The notes under the pieces were generated by a model. The model searched no databases. It saw nothing but the letters and a program-made list of their open reading frames with translations, and was not told the DNA's origin. Position numbers and translations under genes: made by a program. From Saturnia japonica (lineage: Eukaryota; Arthropoda; Insecta; Lepidoptera; Saturniidae), in the NCBI GenBank assembly GCA_033032175.1, contig CM065304.1, forward strand, positions 1,612,001 to 1,676,000: a stretch of DNA of 64,000 nt. The letters are read 5' to 3'. Of this stretch, positions 11,287-21,309 are shown one piece after another; the first letter of the stretch is position 1; the number at the start of each line of letters is the position of its first letter.

Positions 11287-12859
11287 CAGTAAAACCTCAT
11301 TAAGTCGTACCTCGCTAAATCGAAAACCTCCCAAACTTGAAAAATTGTTGTGTACCCTTCCATTTAAGCCCCAAAACCTCCGTTGCTCAAAACCTCAACC
11401 ATGTGTTAGTCGAAATAATCAGTGAGTCCCTTCAAGCCATTTTGGTACAGATTTTCCCTCCATAACTCGAAAAATTAAATTGGATCTCTGTATCTCGAAC
11501 ATAGCAACGTTTTATTTTACCACCTTTTCAACTCGATTATTTGAAATTGTTTGAAATTCAAACGTTGCTTCCTTGTTGCCTCTATAGTTCGAAGAAAAAT
11601 AAGTTACCGACTTTAAGAATTTATCGACAATATAAGTACAGCATTGTTTCTTAGAAATAAATTTAAGAGTATACAATAAATAGGAATACCACAAATTTAT
11701 AACTCACGTTAACGCATGTTTGCTTGCTTGGTGTTAGTTGTTTAATTTTATTATTTTTGATTTCATTTGACTTTTGCGAAGTAAAGCATCTTGTTCATTT
11801 TATTAATTACTTGTTTTTTACTTTTATTTTGTATTTTAATACCTGTGCGAATCTAAGTCTTTGCACATGTTATGTTTTAACTAGGGATTTGTAAACTAGC
11901 TGCCAAAGCGTTTACAACTCTACACAATTAGAAACAGATATTTTATTATCTCCTTTTATTAATAGCAACGTGGTAGTCACGCTTCCACCTCTAGCTACAA
12001 GTTTATGAATAAAATTATTAAAACCTTTATCATTAAAAACTTTGTCATTATATCGGAAAGAAGTTGACAGGAACATATTGGATAATATGGAAGAAAAAAA
12101 ATAATTCTACAATAGATGTATTGCAAACCATGAGAATGACCGATAAACCTTGGCGAAATGTAACTGTGACTACTGTAAAAAACTTTCATGTACACTGTAG
12201 TTTTTCATCGTCGTCAATAGAAGAAGTTGAAACCGAAGATTTTTCTATTTCACCTCTTGCAGAATGGAATATAGTGGTATCTGAATCAGGAATATACTTT
12301 GAGGACTTTGTTAAGTGCGATAATAGAGTTATGACTGCTAGGACATTATCTGATGACGAAATTATCAATTCAGTAGCTCAGAAAACCGATACTAATGATT
12401 TAGATGGCATAGAAGACTTGAAAAATACTACATCCACTCCATGGGTTTCCATCAAAGAGGCAAGAACCGCATTGAATACTTTACGAAATTTTATATAGCA
12501 AATCAGCAACTCTGAAGAACAAAAATTTTCTGGTCTTTATACTTTAGGCAATGGTATAGATAGAGAACAACCGAATTATCTAAAGCAAAAAAAACAATAC
12601 TGACTTTTTTAATGCCATATTTTTTTATTTTAAGGATGTTTTGAAATAATGTTGATTTCTAATAAATAAAAATATGTCACCTCTGCAACTTGAATTTTTC
12701 TTTACTTTACCTCTCTAACTCAAAATGTATAAGAATGAATCTCAACCTCTTTATGACGAATCAAAATCCGCTTAAGTCAAATTTCTCCTTATATCGAAAA
12801 CTCTATAACTCGAATTTTTTGGCGTTTCGCTTTGAGTTCGACTTACAGAGGTTCTACTG
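11287..12859 (+). mobile_element. Decayed Tigger/pogo-like DNA transposon
   Basis: The left end is CAGTAAAACCTCATTAAGTC and the right end, reversed, is CAGTAGAACCTCTGTAAGTC, the classic Tigger-type inverted terminus. A TA precedes the left end; the right TA is mutated (tactg|atgg). Subterminal repeats of the type 'ctcgaaaa' and 'taactcgaa' occur on both sides. Only the C-terminal part of a transposase survives (12064-12498). Confidence 0.75.
12064..12498 (+). pseudogene. Tigger-like transposase, C-terminal remnant
   Basis: A 144-codon frame inside the Tigger-like element. Its first third (IDVLQTMRMTDKPWRNVT) aligns by eye with the region after the DDE domain of Tigger transposases, where 'W..VT..T..NCF' is usual. 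The middle (FEDFVKCDNRVMTARTLSDD) matches the region in which the complete homologue at 22.9 kb reads YENIDEDVATTGTLTDEQI. The DNA-binding and catalytic domains are not detectable upstream, so the element cannot encode an active enzyme. Low-complexity Ser/Glu stretches (SSSSIEEVETED) are present. A domesticated fragment is conceivable but nothing supports expression. Confidence 0.6.
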
Positions 12860-14295
12860 ATGGTTTCTCAAGGTCGGCTTGTAATACTTATTTTTTTACT
12901 TATGTTAAAAAAAGAATGATGTAATTTGAATTGAATAGTAGGCTTCTTGAATAGTAGGTACGTTGAAATACACGTAATATAAAGTAATGATTTCATAGGT
13001 AATGACATCAGGTTAAGCGCGGGCGGGGTGAGGGGTACGCAAGTGCAGTTGCCTAAAGACAAATGTATCACATCAAAAACATAAATGTGAAATGAGAGCC
13101 AAGTTCAATAATAACATATTGTTTGATTTCAACGACAAAAGGAGTGAGATCTAAATGAGTGCCAAGTTCAATGGTCAAACCTGAAATTGATATTTATAAT
13201 AAAATTAATACCAAATTGTAATGCTTTTACACTATTGATATGCGCTAAATATTGAAATAATAATTAATATTAAATCCCAATTTAATACCGTAACAAATAC
13301 GAAAGCCGACTATACTCTTAGTTAAATGGAGGTACTAAAACTGATATGATTGGCTATAAAAAAAAAATTAAGGGTGGTGGTACTGAATACCATTCTACTA
13401 GCTATATATTCACGTGAAGTCCTTAAAATCCACATAAAGGCCGGTTGTCATCAATTTTGATTGCTGATTCTTACATTACAGGCACTCTAAGTAAGTGTTA
13501 GTAATTACAATAAAGTGATAAAAATTACTAGTTTCTGATTTATTCCTTTGAATAACCAACTACCTACCTGGACGCCAAATTTGAATTTTCTAGGTCATCT
13601 AGACCCGGGTTATTATAGTTTTGTACTATAGGTCAGTGATAAAAATGACGATTTTTGGACGTTAATATCTAAATAACTGTTTGAGTTGTGTTCATGAAAT
13701 TTGGAGTACATGTGTATCTCCCAAGTCTCAATATATGAACCAAATTTCACATGTGTTTGAGTTATCAGGTGGTCAAAAGTGGTCTCCAAATGGATCGTGT
13801 AATACACACGGTACCGCGCGCTCGCCTTGAACTTGGCTTGACACGCTACCGCGTGTCTTAAATAACATGGTATTTAATAGCTGAAGCCATTCGAGCAATA
13901 CTATAGAATTCCTTTATAATTTTTTATACAATGATTTCACAATTTAAATTAATTATGATTATTAATTATTATGAGTTCACTTAGTTAGTTACTTACTATA
14001 AGACTAATTAGAGTTAGGACTAATTTAGAAACCTACTTTTTTAAATCAAAATATAAATAACGTTGTGGATAATAATTTGCTTCTGATATGTAATCATTAA
14101 AAAAAATATCATTAGTGTGATAAAAATTGTGTGGAGTCAGTACTTCGTATACAATTTTAAATTATTTTTAATTCTATATGGAAATTTTGAAAAAATGTAC
14201 GATATTTTCCAGCTTACGAAAATTTTTATATTTCTTGAGGTGACAGTGGATCCACTTTTAACGATAATCGTAATTCAAACAAATACACCACTTAC
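12860..14295. other. No recognised element; possible intron of the 14.3-kb exon
   Basis: AT-rich. About 13600-13860 has repeat-like phrases ('gaaatttggagtacatgtgt', 'caaatttcacatgtgtttga') and a GC-rich end (gtaccgcgcgctcgcc). If the exon at 14296 is real, this DNA would be downstream intron on the minus strand; I could not find a convincing second exon. Confidence 0.3.
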
Positions 14296-14346
14296 CGATA
14301 ATTAGAACAAATAGCAGAAGCAGACGACACTCCACAGCCATACTTA
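14296..14346 (-). CDS. Candidate first coding exon encoding a signal peptide
   Basis: On the minus strand an ATG at 14341 opens 15 codons, MAVECRLLLLFVLII, plus one base of the next codon. It ends exactly at a consensus splice donor, G|GTAAGTGG (14295-14288). The peptide has the shape of a secretory signal: a short polar start with one Arg, then an uninterrupted hydrophobic core. The context before the ATG is agtaagtATGG. A pyrimidine run ending in AG (14347-14348) could be an acceptor if there is an upstream untranslated exon; otherwise the leader is contiguous. TATA-like words lie upstream on the same strand (catataagc at 14476-14468; gatataag near 14600). The rest of the gene would lie to the left, but no downstream exon is identified. 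Seen: the frame and donor. Inferred: that it is a gene for a secreted protein. Confidence 0.4.
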
Positions 14347-14609
14347 CTAAAAAAAAACACTTATGGTAAAAATATTATAATTATGTATTAGTCTAATCGA
14401 TACAGAAACGAAGACGTCTTGTCCGTTTGACGAAATGATCTCGACAAATGTTAATGTCCAAACGATTGCTTATATGCTTATGTTATGAGGAAAACATTTT
14501 CGGAAGAGGATTTTTATTGTACATAATGCCCAGTCAAATTTGTACTTTACTTTGTTACATTCATCGAAACAACCCGAATCTGTGCTGCGTCTCTTATATC
14601 TTAAATTAA
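14347..14609 (-). promoter_or_regulatory. Possible promoter/leader of the signal-peptide exon
   Basis: Minus-strand TATA-like words at 14476-14468 and near 14600, an initiator-like atcattt around 14440-14433, and a gacgtc palindrome at about 14413-14418. Spacing from TATA to the initiator is not ideal, so this is suggestive only. Confidence 0.2.
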
Positions 14610-15839
14610 TACCTTTTTTTATACCGAAGAAGCAGTGGACCGTCTGATGGTAAGTGATCAGTGTATCCTACATAATATCCATGTTCAACAGCTAATCTAA
14701 AATAGGACTAAAAACCGATCTCAAATACGTCGTTACTCGACTGTGTTTGAACGGCTCTTTTTCAGTGCTTGTTACCGACAGAACCCTTCAGGCTGGAACG
14801 CGGTATCGCAGACAATACAAGAACTCAGAATTATCACACAATAAGCAACCGGGCTGAATCCAATCAATAGTAGTAGTATCAATCCCGACAACTTAGTCGT
14901 AACGCCGAGGTTTCATGCTCGTACGTGACTGACTTTTGTTGATGAGCATAATTATCAGTTATATGTATGGGTGTTAAACATATAGAGTTAAGGAGTTCCC
15001 TGGAGAAGGGAGAGTTAAAATGGAGGTAGGGCACAGAAAAACTCATTTGGCGATTTCTGTATATTCGGGGCAGTCCGGCTGGTGGAATACGTCCACCCTA
15101 CAAATAAACGCTTACTAAATAATCTTGTGTTGTGTTCCTACGGTGAGTAGGGTTTCCGGAGCTCTTTGAGGTAAGGGTTTTTCAAGGTCGGCTACACCGT
15201 AGTGATACCTATCACTATCACATGTCACAAGAGTTCATAGAGTACGGCAGCCACTAACCATCATCAGGTTTGCCAACTTGATTGTATAAAAAAAATGGCC
15301 GAGTGGGAAGTCGTGTCCCCATTAAAAAAAAAAATAGGTTCGACTATGTAAGAAACACTGCTACACCTATTCGTAATGGCAAAGCAACAGTTCTCGCAGA
15401 AGTGTTGTTATTATAAACGATATGTTCCAATTCACTTTTGAGGAGTGTCGGCCTAAAGATTCATTTAAGATATATTTCGTCTCAAAGACGAAAGTCTTTG
15501 ACCAGTGTATGGTACTAGTAATGACCTATGCAACTGACACGTGGTCGCTAACTATCAGCCGGTATCATCCCGGTTTCTAACATTGGCTCCCGACCGGTTT
15601 GGTAATTCTCCCGGTTGTCTTTCGGTATAACTCAGACACGCACAGAGTCGGAAGCGGGCTCATTGATTTCTACTTTGTGTACAAATTTTAGTATATTTGT
15701 TTAATTTTTGTCATAGTGCTCATGACTAAACCTTATATCATTTTCAATTCGAGAAACGTCAATCTATGACTCTCCTTCAATTTTGGACCTCAGAAAAAAG
15801 CTCAAGGTCATTCAAAAATCATCAGAAATGAGTTTCTTT
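14610..15839. repeat. LINE 3' end debris
   Basis: 14618-14700 on the minus strand has the tgatcacttaccatcagacg + tataaaaaaagg type of LINE terminus. 15085-15300 on the plus strand carries 'aatcttgtgttgtgttccta', 'cggtgagtagggtttccgga' and 'accatcatcaggtttgccaa', matched by a related copy at 62.28-62.45 kb. Between them and up to 15839 nothing else is recognisable. Confidence 0.4.
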
Positions 15840-16110
15840 GCATGATCAAATCATGAATAAGAGGGTTCACATAAGAATTTACCGACATAGCTCTAAGAAT
15901 TTCTAAGCTTATGTGGCAGTAGGCAGACCACATTGCTTGTAGAAAGAATGGGCGATGAACTCGAAGAGTTCTCGAGTTGCAACCAAGTACCGAAAAACGA
16001 AGCACGGGCAGACTCGCCACAAGGTAGACCGAAGACCTGAAGAAGGACCCAGAACTCCGTTTTTTAAGGTTGGCCATAAATAGCTATAAATTGCAGCGAT
16101 TAGGTGGACT
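15840..16110 (+). pseudogene. RTE-type LINE remnant, C-terminal end
   Basis: In one plus-strand frame the stretch around 15945-16110 reads RVLELQPSTEKRSTGRLATR, a stop, then TEDLKKDPELRFLRLA. This fits the 'WRPRTGKRS.GRP..RW.DDL' signature I know from the C-terminal end of lepidopteran RTE-like LINE ORFs. Two in-frame stops sit where Trp is expected, so this is a dead fragment. An 89-codon frame on the opposite strand (15808-16077) is an antisense shadow. Confidence 0.5.
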
Positions 16111-16170
16111 ACGTGGTTGTTTCTTTGATGCGTGCACTCGCTAATTATTTAGTTATTTATTCTTTTTTCC

Positions 16171-16850
16171 CGTCTCATAGTGGGGTAAAAATTGTTACTA
16201 GAGGAAATAGGATTTTTTAAATTTTTTTATATGTTAAGATGAAGGTCTAATTGAAGTTCAGCTTCCATACAACATGAATATACTAAGACGGTGTTTTAAT
16301 TAACTATACATTATTTAAAAAAAAACATGTGCATCAAAAGTCTTTTAATTATGGTCTAAATCAAAATAAATAAAGAGTTTTCGTTATTAACAATTGCTTG
16401 AATCATCCCTTTTGTCTATGTGTTTTACCTGCGTGTGGTCACCCTTAAGACTTGTTTGTTTGTTATTTTATCTGCTCGTGGTATTTTGTGTATTAAGACC
16501 CCTTAAAAGTACATTCCAAAGTAAATTAATACATTTTAAATTGAGTTTAAATATACTTGATTCTGTACCGAATTCGGGTGGTTGTAAAGCAAGCAGAGGG
16601 ACGCAAGGAGAAAATGTTGTATGTTAGTGGAATGAGCTATCACTAGGCCTATAAATCCATGTATGTTTCAGTTCTAGATATTTTAAGATGAAGCAACACG
16701 GTCTAATTAAAGTTCAGCTTCCATACAGCAATAATATACTAAGAGGTTTTTTTACTTAACTATGCATTATTTGAAAATAAGATATACATGAAAAATTATA
16801 TTTTGGTCTAAATCACAGTACATAAACAATTTTTACCACACTGTGCGTCG
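16171..16850. mobile_element. TIR element of about 680 bp with an internal direct repeat
   Basis: The left end 'cgtctcatagtggggtaaaa' plus attgtt is mirrored by the right end 'aacaatttttaccacactgt' plus gcgtcg: about 26 bp with few mismatches. Inside, a block of about 150 bp is repeated head-to-tail (16225-16375 and 16678-16830), sharing 'taagatgaa', 'ttcagcttccatac' and 'tatactaag'. A 77-codon frame at 16394-16627 lies between the repeats and has no recognised domain. I cannot name the superfamily. Confidence 0.5.
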
Positions 16851-17306
16851 GAAACAGTCCCTCTGTTTAAAAGTTTAACATGTAAAGTGTCTGTCTGTTA
16901 CATCGTAGTTCCCAAACAGATGAACTAATGTTTTATATATATTTGTTTTTTTTTAATTATGTATTAGTTCTTTTTTTTTAAAAGGTTTATTGTTCAGTTT
17001 ATTGTTTTAGCTATAATTTAAACAATCTGCTCATTCGTTTGAAAATTATTAGCTCATTTCTAGTTGATGTGGACAATTTCCACAGTTTAAATAGATTCGA
17101 AATTCTGTATCATGTTACTTGAATGATGTTTTAAGAACATGGCAACCTTGACCTATAATACAGCATCTGGATTCTGCAGAATGCCCATATTCTCATCAAC
17201 TTGCAACACGGTAACGGTATTGTGTTTCGGCTCATTGACGTGGTCTTAATGAATAAGTTATTTGGGTCAGGTGCTTTTAATAGTCTTAATTTGACATCTA
17301 TAGCAA
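16851..17306. other. Nothing recognised
   Basis: AT-rich spacer. Confidence 0.4.
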
Positions 17307-17672
17307 TCTATATATTATTACGTGAAGAAAAAGTTTCGGTACCATTTTAAGCGTGTTGCGTGCACGGAAGACTGAGAAATTTGGCATGGTTAAAGTTTAT
17401 ATGGAGAAGGAGTGCAGAAAGCTAAAATGTATCTATAATATCTGTTACTGATATATTAAATTAAATTAATTAATATTGCGACTCCTAAACCAGACAAGTG
17501 CCATTGAACTTAGACCCCCCAAAATGTTGACATTGTCATTCGACGAAAAGTGATAGCAAGTGATGTAGATAATACTCATTGTTTAGGTTTATGAATACTG
17601 TAAATATCAAACAGAAAATAGTCTATGATCAAAAAATCGCTGGTCGAATTTCGAACTTAGGGCGATCGATAG
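17307..17672 (+). mobile_element. HelA copy 5, near full length (reference copy)
   Basis: The most complete copy: it starts A|TCTATATATTATTACGTGAA at 17307 and ends gcgatcgatag at 17672, where other copies have cgctag. The 3' region has the short palindrome tcgaatttcga 14 nt before the terminus. Length is 366 bp; no coding capacity. A 5' TC, a 3' CTAG and a hairpin near the 3' end fit a non-autonomous Helitron. The 68-codon frame at 17579-17785 is a shadow. Confidence 0.65.
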
Positions 17673-18580
17673 TATTTAATGCTTGCGTAATATTAATTTA
17701 TAAATCAAGTATGGAGCAAAGTAAAAAAACCATTGTTATTGTATGTATTGTTTGGGCATCATTCTGGACAGTAAACTTCGCTTAAACATTCACATAGATG
17801 ACATCGTCTCAAGGGGATTCAGGCGTCTAGGTTTTGTACTGCGCAACTGCAAGGACTTTAAATCCCCAAGCACAAAAATTTTACTATACAATGCGCTGGT
17901 GCGTAGTATAATGGAATACTGTAGTACTGCATGGAATCCTTTCTACGATGTTTATAATAATAAAGTGGAGCGAGTACAGAAGCGATTTCTATGGCATCTT
18001 ACTTATGCTTGTTACTTAGGTAAGAAACTGCAAAGTTATGGCGACCGTCTGAAACACTTTAATATATGCACATTAACTAATCGAAGACGCATGCTAGACG
18101 TTGTTTTTCTCACCAAGTTGATTAAAGGCTCCATAGAGGCACCGAATCTTTTATCGTCTTTATCATTACTGTTCCAAGAAAATTGCCAAGGCCAGCTAGT
18201 TTTAATCTGTTTGCAACAGAAGGAGTTGTTTCAAACTTGGGTATAATGCTCCCATAGCGCGAATAACAAGACTTGTTAACATACTCCATAAATCTAACAA
18301 GCTAGACATTTTAAATGACGACGTTCCGGCAATAAAAAAATATTTTGCTTACTTAGAAGAATAATTTTGATTCAGTAGTTTATTATTTATTAGAATTTAT
18401 GTTGTTTATTACCTTTAATTTGATCTCTCGTCTGTTTCTTGTTACTCGCTATATTCTATTTATCATGTAGTCTACACTTTTAATTATAGTAGCACTAAGC
18501 AATGTTCTTTGTCTATTTTTCTTTACTTGTTTTAGTGTTTATTATGTAAGTGTTCAAATAAATAAATAAATAAATAAATA
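17673..18580 (+). pseudogene. 5'-truncated CR1/Jockey-like LINE, ORF2 C-terminus
   Basis: A frame at 17743-18246 encodes GIILDSKLRLNIHIDDIVSR, RGFRRLGFVLRNCKDF, LVRSIMEYCSTAWNPFYD and ERVQKRFLW. This is the stretch following the reverse transcriptase active site in CR1/Jockey-clade LINEs (pattern 'LGV..DSKL.F..HI', 'LV.S.LEY.S..W.P', 'IE.VQ..F'). Around 18230-18243 the frame shifts and continues as YNAPIARITRLVN to a stop at about 18364. A short 3' UTR ends in an (AAAT)n tail at 18557-18580, typical of target-primed insertion. The catalytic core is absent because of 5' truncation. It abuts the 3' end of HelA copy 5 directly. Confidence 0.75.
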
Positions 18581-20099
18581 CTACGCCACCTATATGTATC
18601 ACATCAGCGTATATTTGAAACCATATTAACAACGTATTCAAGTTGTCAAGATGTTCGCTAAAAAATAGCAATACTTATACTTTTCAAACAGAGTGCTAAG
18701 TACACTACAGACGGAACCCGCCAACCCAATATGCCTTAGTCACAGAAAAACTACTTTTGAGAAAATGATTCTATTACTTTACGACTTATTAATTTAACAT
18801 AAACAGTTGGTATTATTTCTAAATTTTCGTAATAGATATCAAGGGCGGGACTACGTAAAAAAAAGGTTTAAAACCACGTAGAAATTTACGAAAAACTAGT
18901 TTAAATTTTTGGAGTTAGGCATGTTTGATAACAACCTTCACGATTTAGGTTAATGGGAAAAAAAAACACGTTGCAATTTCTTACGTTTTTCATTTGTTTT
19001 TATCATAGGCTTCTTTTCTGCTGTTTTTGAACTCTTAACACTTATTCTACCATCCATAATTCTATAAACACTTGATCGCAAGATTCTAACATCATGAGCT
19101 AGAGACAGCAATGAAAGCCATGATACTGTACAGTACTATTTGTGATTGCCGGATTGGACTTTAATGAATTTGATTTACATTGGTGTTGACACTTAGATAC
19201 TATTGAAATAAAATAAAATATTATTACCCATATTGATTGACTTTTTTAATTTTATAAATACTAAGTAGTTGAATATGATAAACGTAATTAGACAGTATAA
19301 AAATATCCAAACTATATTATAGTGGAGATACACTTATTTGATGTATATCGATACAAATAAGGTCATTTCGACGGATAACCCGCATGGGAACAAGTTGTCG
19401 TCATGATTCTGAATAATAATGTAAGCGAGTCGGCAGGTTCGGTGTGTTGAGCGCTTTATCTACACGTAATACTGGAGTATTTGCATTGCGCGCTAGTCGA
19501 GTCTGCCACCACTCCGCTGACTTACACCCTGATTTCTGTTGCCTCCTTGCCCTCCTTGCACTTGCTACGCCTTTGGCATACTAATAAATTTAATATTTAT
19601 TTTTATAAACAGGAGGCGAGGGTACAATGTCGAAATTACATTGCTTATGAGTTCCTGATCAAAAGACTATACTAGTTGATTAAATATTGTCAGGTATATA
19701 TTTAATACGTCAAATTTAATTTAATAACTAGAATATGACGTAGTAATGCGTCGTGCCACTACAGTGCATTCCCCTCTTAATTACTTATTACGCAAAAGCA
19801 GACAGATAGAAGAGATGGCTATATATTCAGATATAAATTCAGATTACGTGCCCAACATAATCAATCAGTCAGTTTGCTCTCATTAATTACGAAATAAAAG
19901 GGGTTTCCACAAGTGTTTTCCCGAGCAACTTTGTACATACATCAAAATAACAAACAATTACATTTACCTTTTGATTATCAATAACTCAAGGAAAAGTGAC
20001 CATACAATATGAAGAATTTAATTCCATAAACAAGGAAGTTTATACGTTAGACAATATTTGCCTTACGTTATTGCAAAATGTAATACAAAATATTTAGAA
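18581..20099. other. No element recognised
   Basis: Mostly AT-rich. About 19410-19575 is GC-richer (gcgctagtcgagtctgccac...) and holds the start of a 64-codon frame (19481-19675) with no recognisable features. Confidence 0.35.
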
Positions 20100-20445
20100 C
20101 TGGCTGTGCCCCACGGTTTCACCCGTATTTTTATCCGACAAACACCGCGCTGCCAACACACCTCTGGCTACCTACATATTATTGTTTTCTTATGCAAGTA
20201 TAAATTATTTTAATTTTTAATTATCTCCTAAGCTGTACTCTAATAACATGCTATACAAGACAAAATTTGACATCATAAAATTGTCTTGATAATGGAGAAA
20301 TATCTTGTTGTGGTTTATGAGATAGGCATAGGCTATCGCGGACTTTTTTAGAACATTGTTTTTACACGCACGCGGATAAAAACAGTTCGGGAGGGCTTCC
20401 ACTTCCAACTGTCTTTTTTTATGTCCAAATTTAACTCAAAAACGA
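20100..20445 (-). mobile_element. HelC copy, minus strand
   Basis: The terminus reads 'aactggctgtgccccacggt' on the plus strand (CTAG mutated to CTGG), followed by 'taattatctcctaagctgta' and 'tgagataggcataggctatc', as in the copies at 1.6 and 7.7 kb. The minus-strand frame at 20217-20408 is a shadow. Confidence 0.5.
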
Positions 20446-21309
20446 CTTGATGGGTTAATCGAGTAATTGTTCACCTAGAAAATAATTTACTATAACATTG
20501 TTCTGCGCTAAAACATCTACAAAATAGTTTATGATAGTATATATAACTTATGTGTAACTTTTATAGAAATCAGAATGAAAAATATTTTAGTAATTAATAT
20601 GTCGTTTGACCGCTTTATCTTCATGCGCTGATCAAACGGTTTGCAATAATTCAAAATAGTGTATTACAATTTTGTTCAACGATAAAGGTTTACATAAAAG
20701 TCTGCCACAGTATAAATGTATATGTATATAAATGTATATATTTTTTAGAAAACCCAATAAATGTAGTTACTGTAATTTATTTCTTTATTTACCCATTTGC
20801 ATCACGTATGTACTTAAATGATAAAGTATCCGAATAAATGAACCAATAATAAAATATGGCAAATTATTACATTTGTTTTTGAAACATACATTTTATACAT
20901 TTTTATTTATCTTACTAATTATTTATATAGATAAAATTTGTTTGTGTCATTGTCATACATTTATTTATATTGGTCATTTATCCTATAATCATCATGTCAA
21001 ATATTTATTACTATAACTAATTTAATTATTACTAATGAGTACCTACCTAGTTACCTACCGAGCATATCAATTCGGTTGTCACAAACAACCCTTCAATGGT
21101 ATTTTAATTAGTTGGGTAATAAACGTAAGGGAACGTGTTTTATGACCATTCCTCTGCTTATTTAATTTAACAACATATTTGTTATGATAACTCAGCAAGT
21201 TTTGGTTAATTATAGTTTATGAACGCTTATTTTTAATTTTCTCGTGGGTGGCTACTATAAACGTATACAAATATTAACTTCAACCAGTTTTTTCAAAATA
21301 TTTTATATA
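20446..21309. other. AT-rich, nothing recognised
   Basis: Low-complexity AT-rich DNA up to the Tigger insertion at a TA. Confidence 0.4.

Noticed and set aside
15808..16077. 89-codon minus-strand frame
   Set aside because: Antisense to the RTE-like LINE remnant, whose plus-strand frame carries the recognisable motif.
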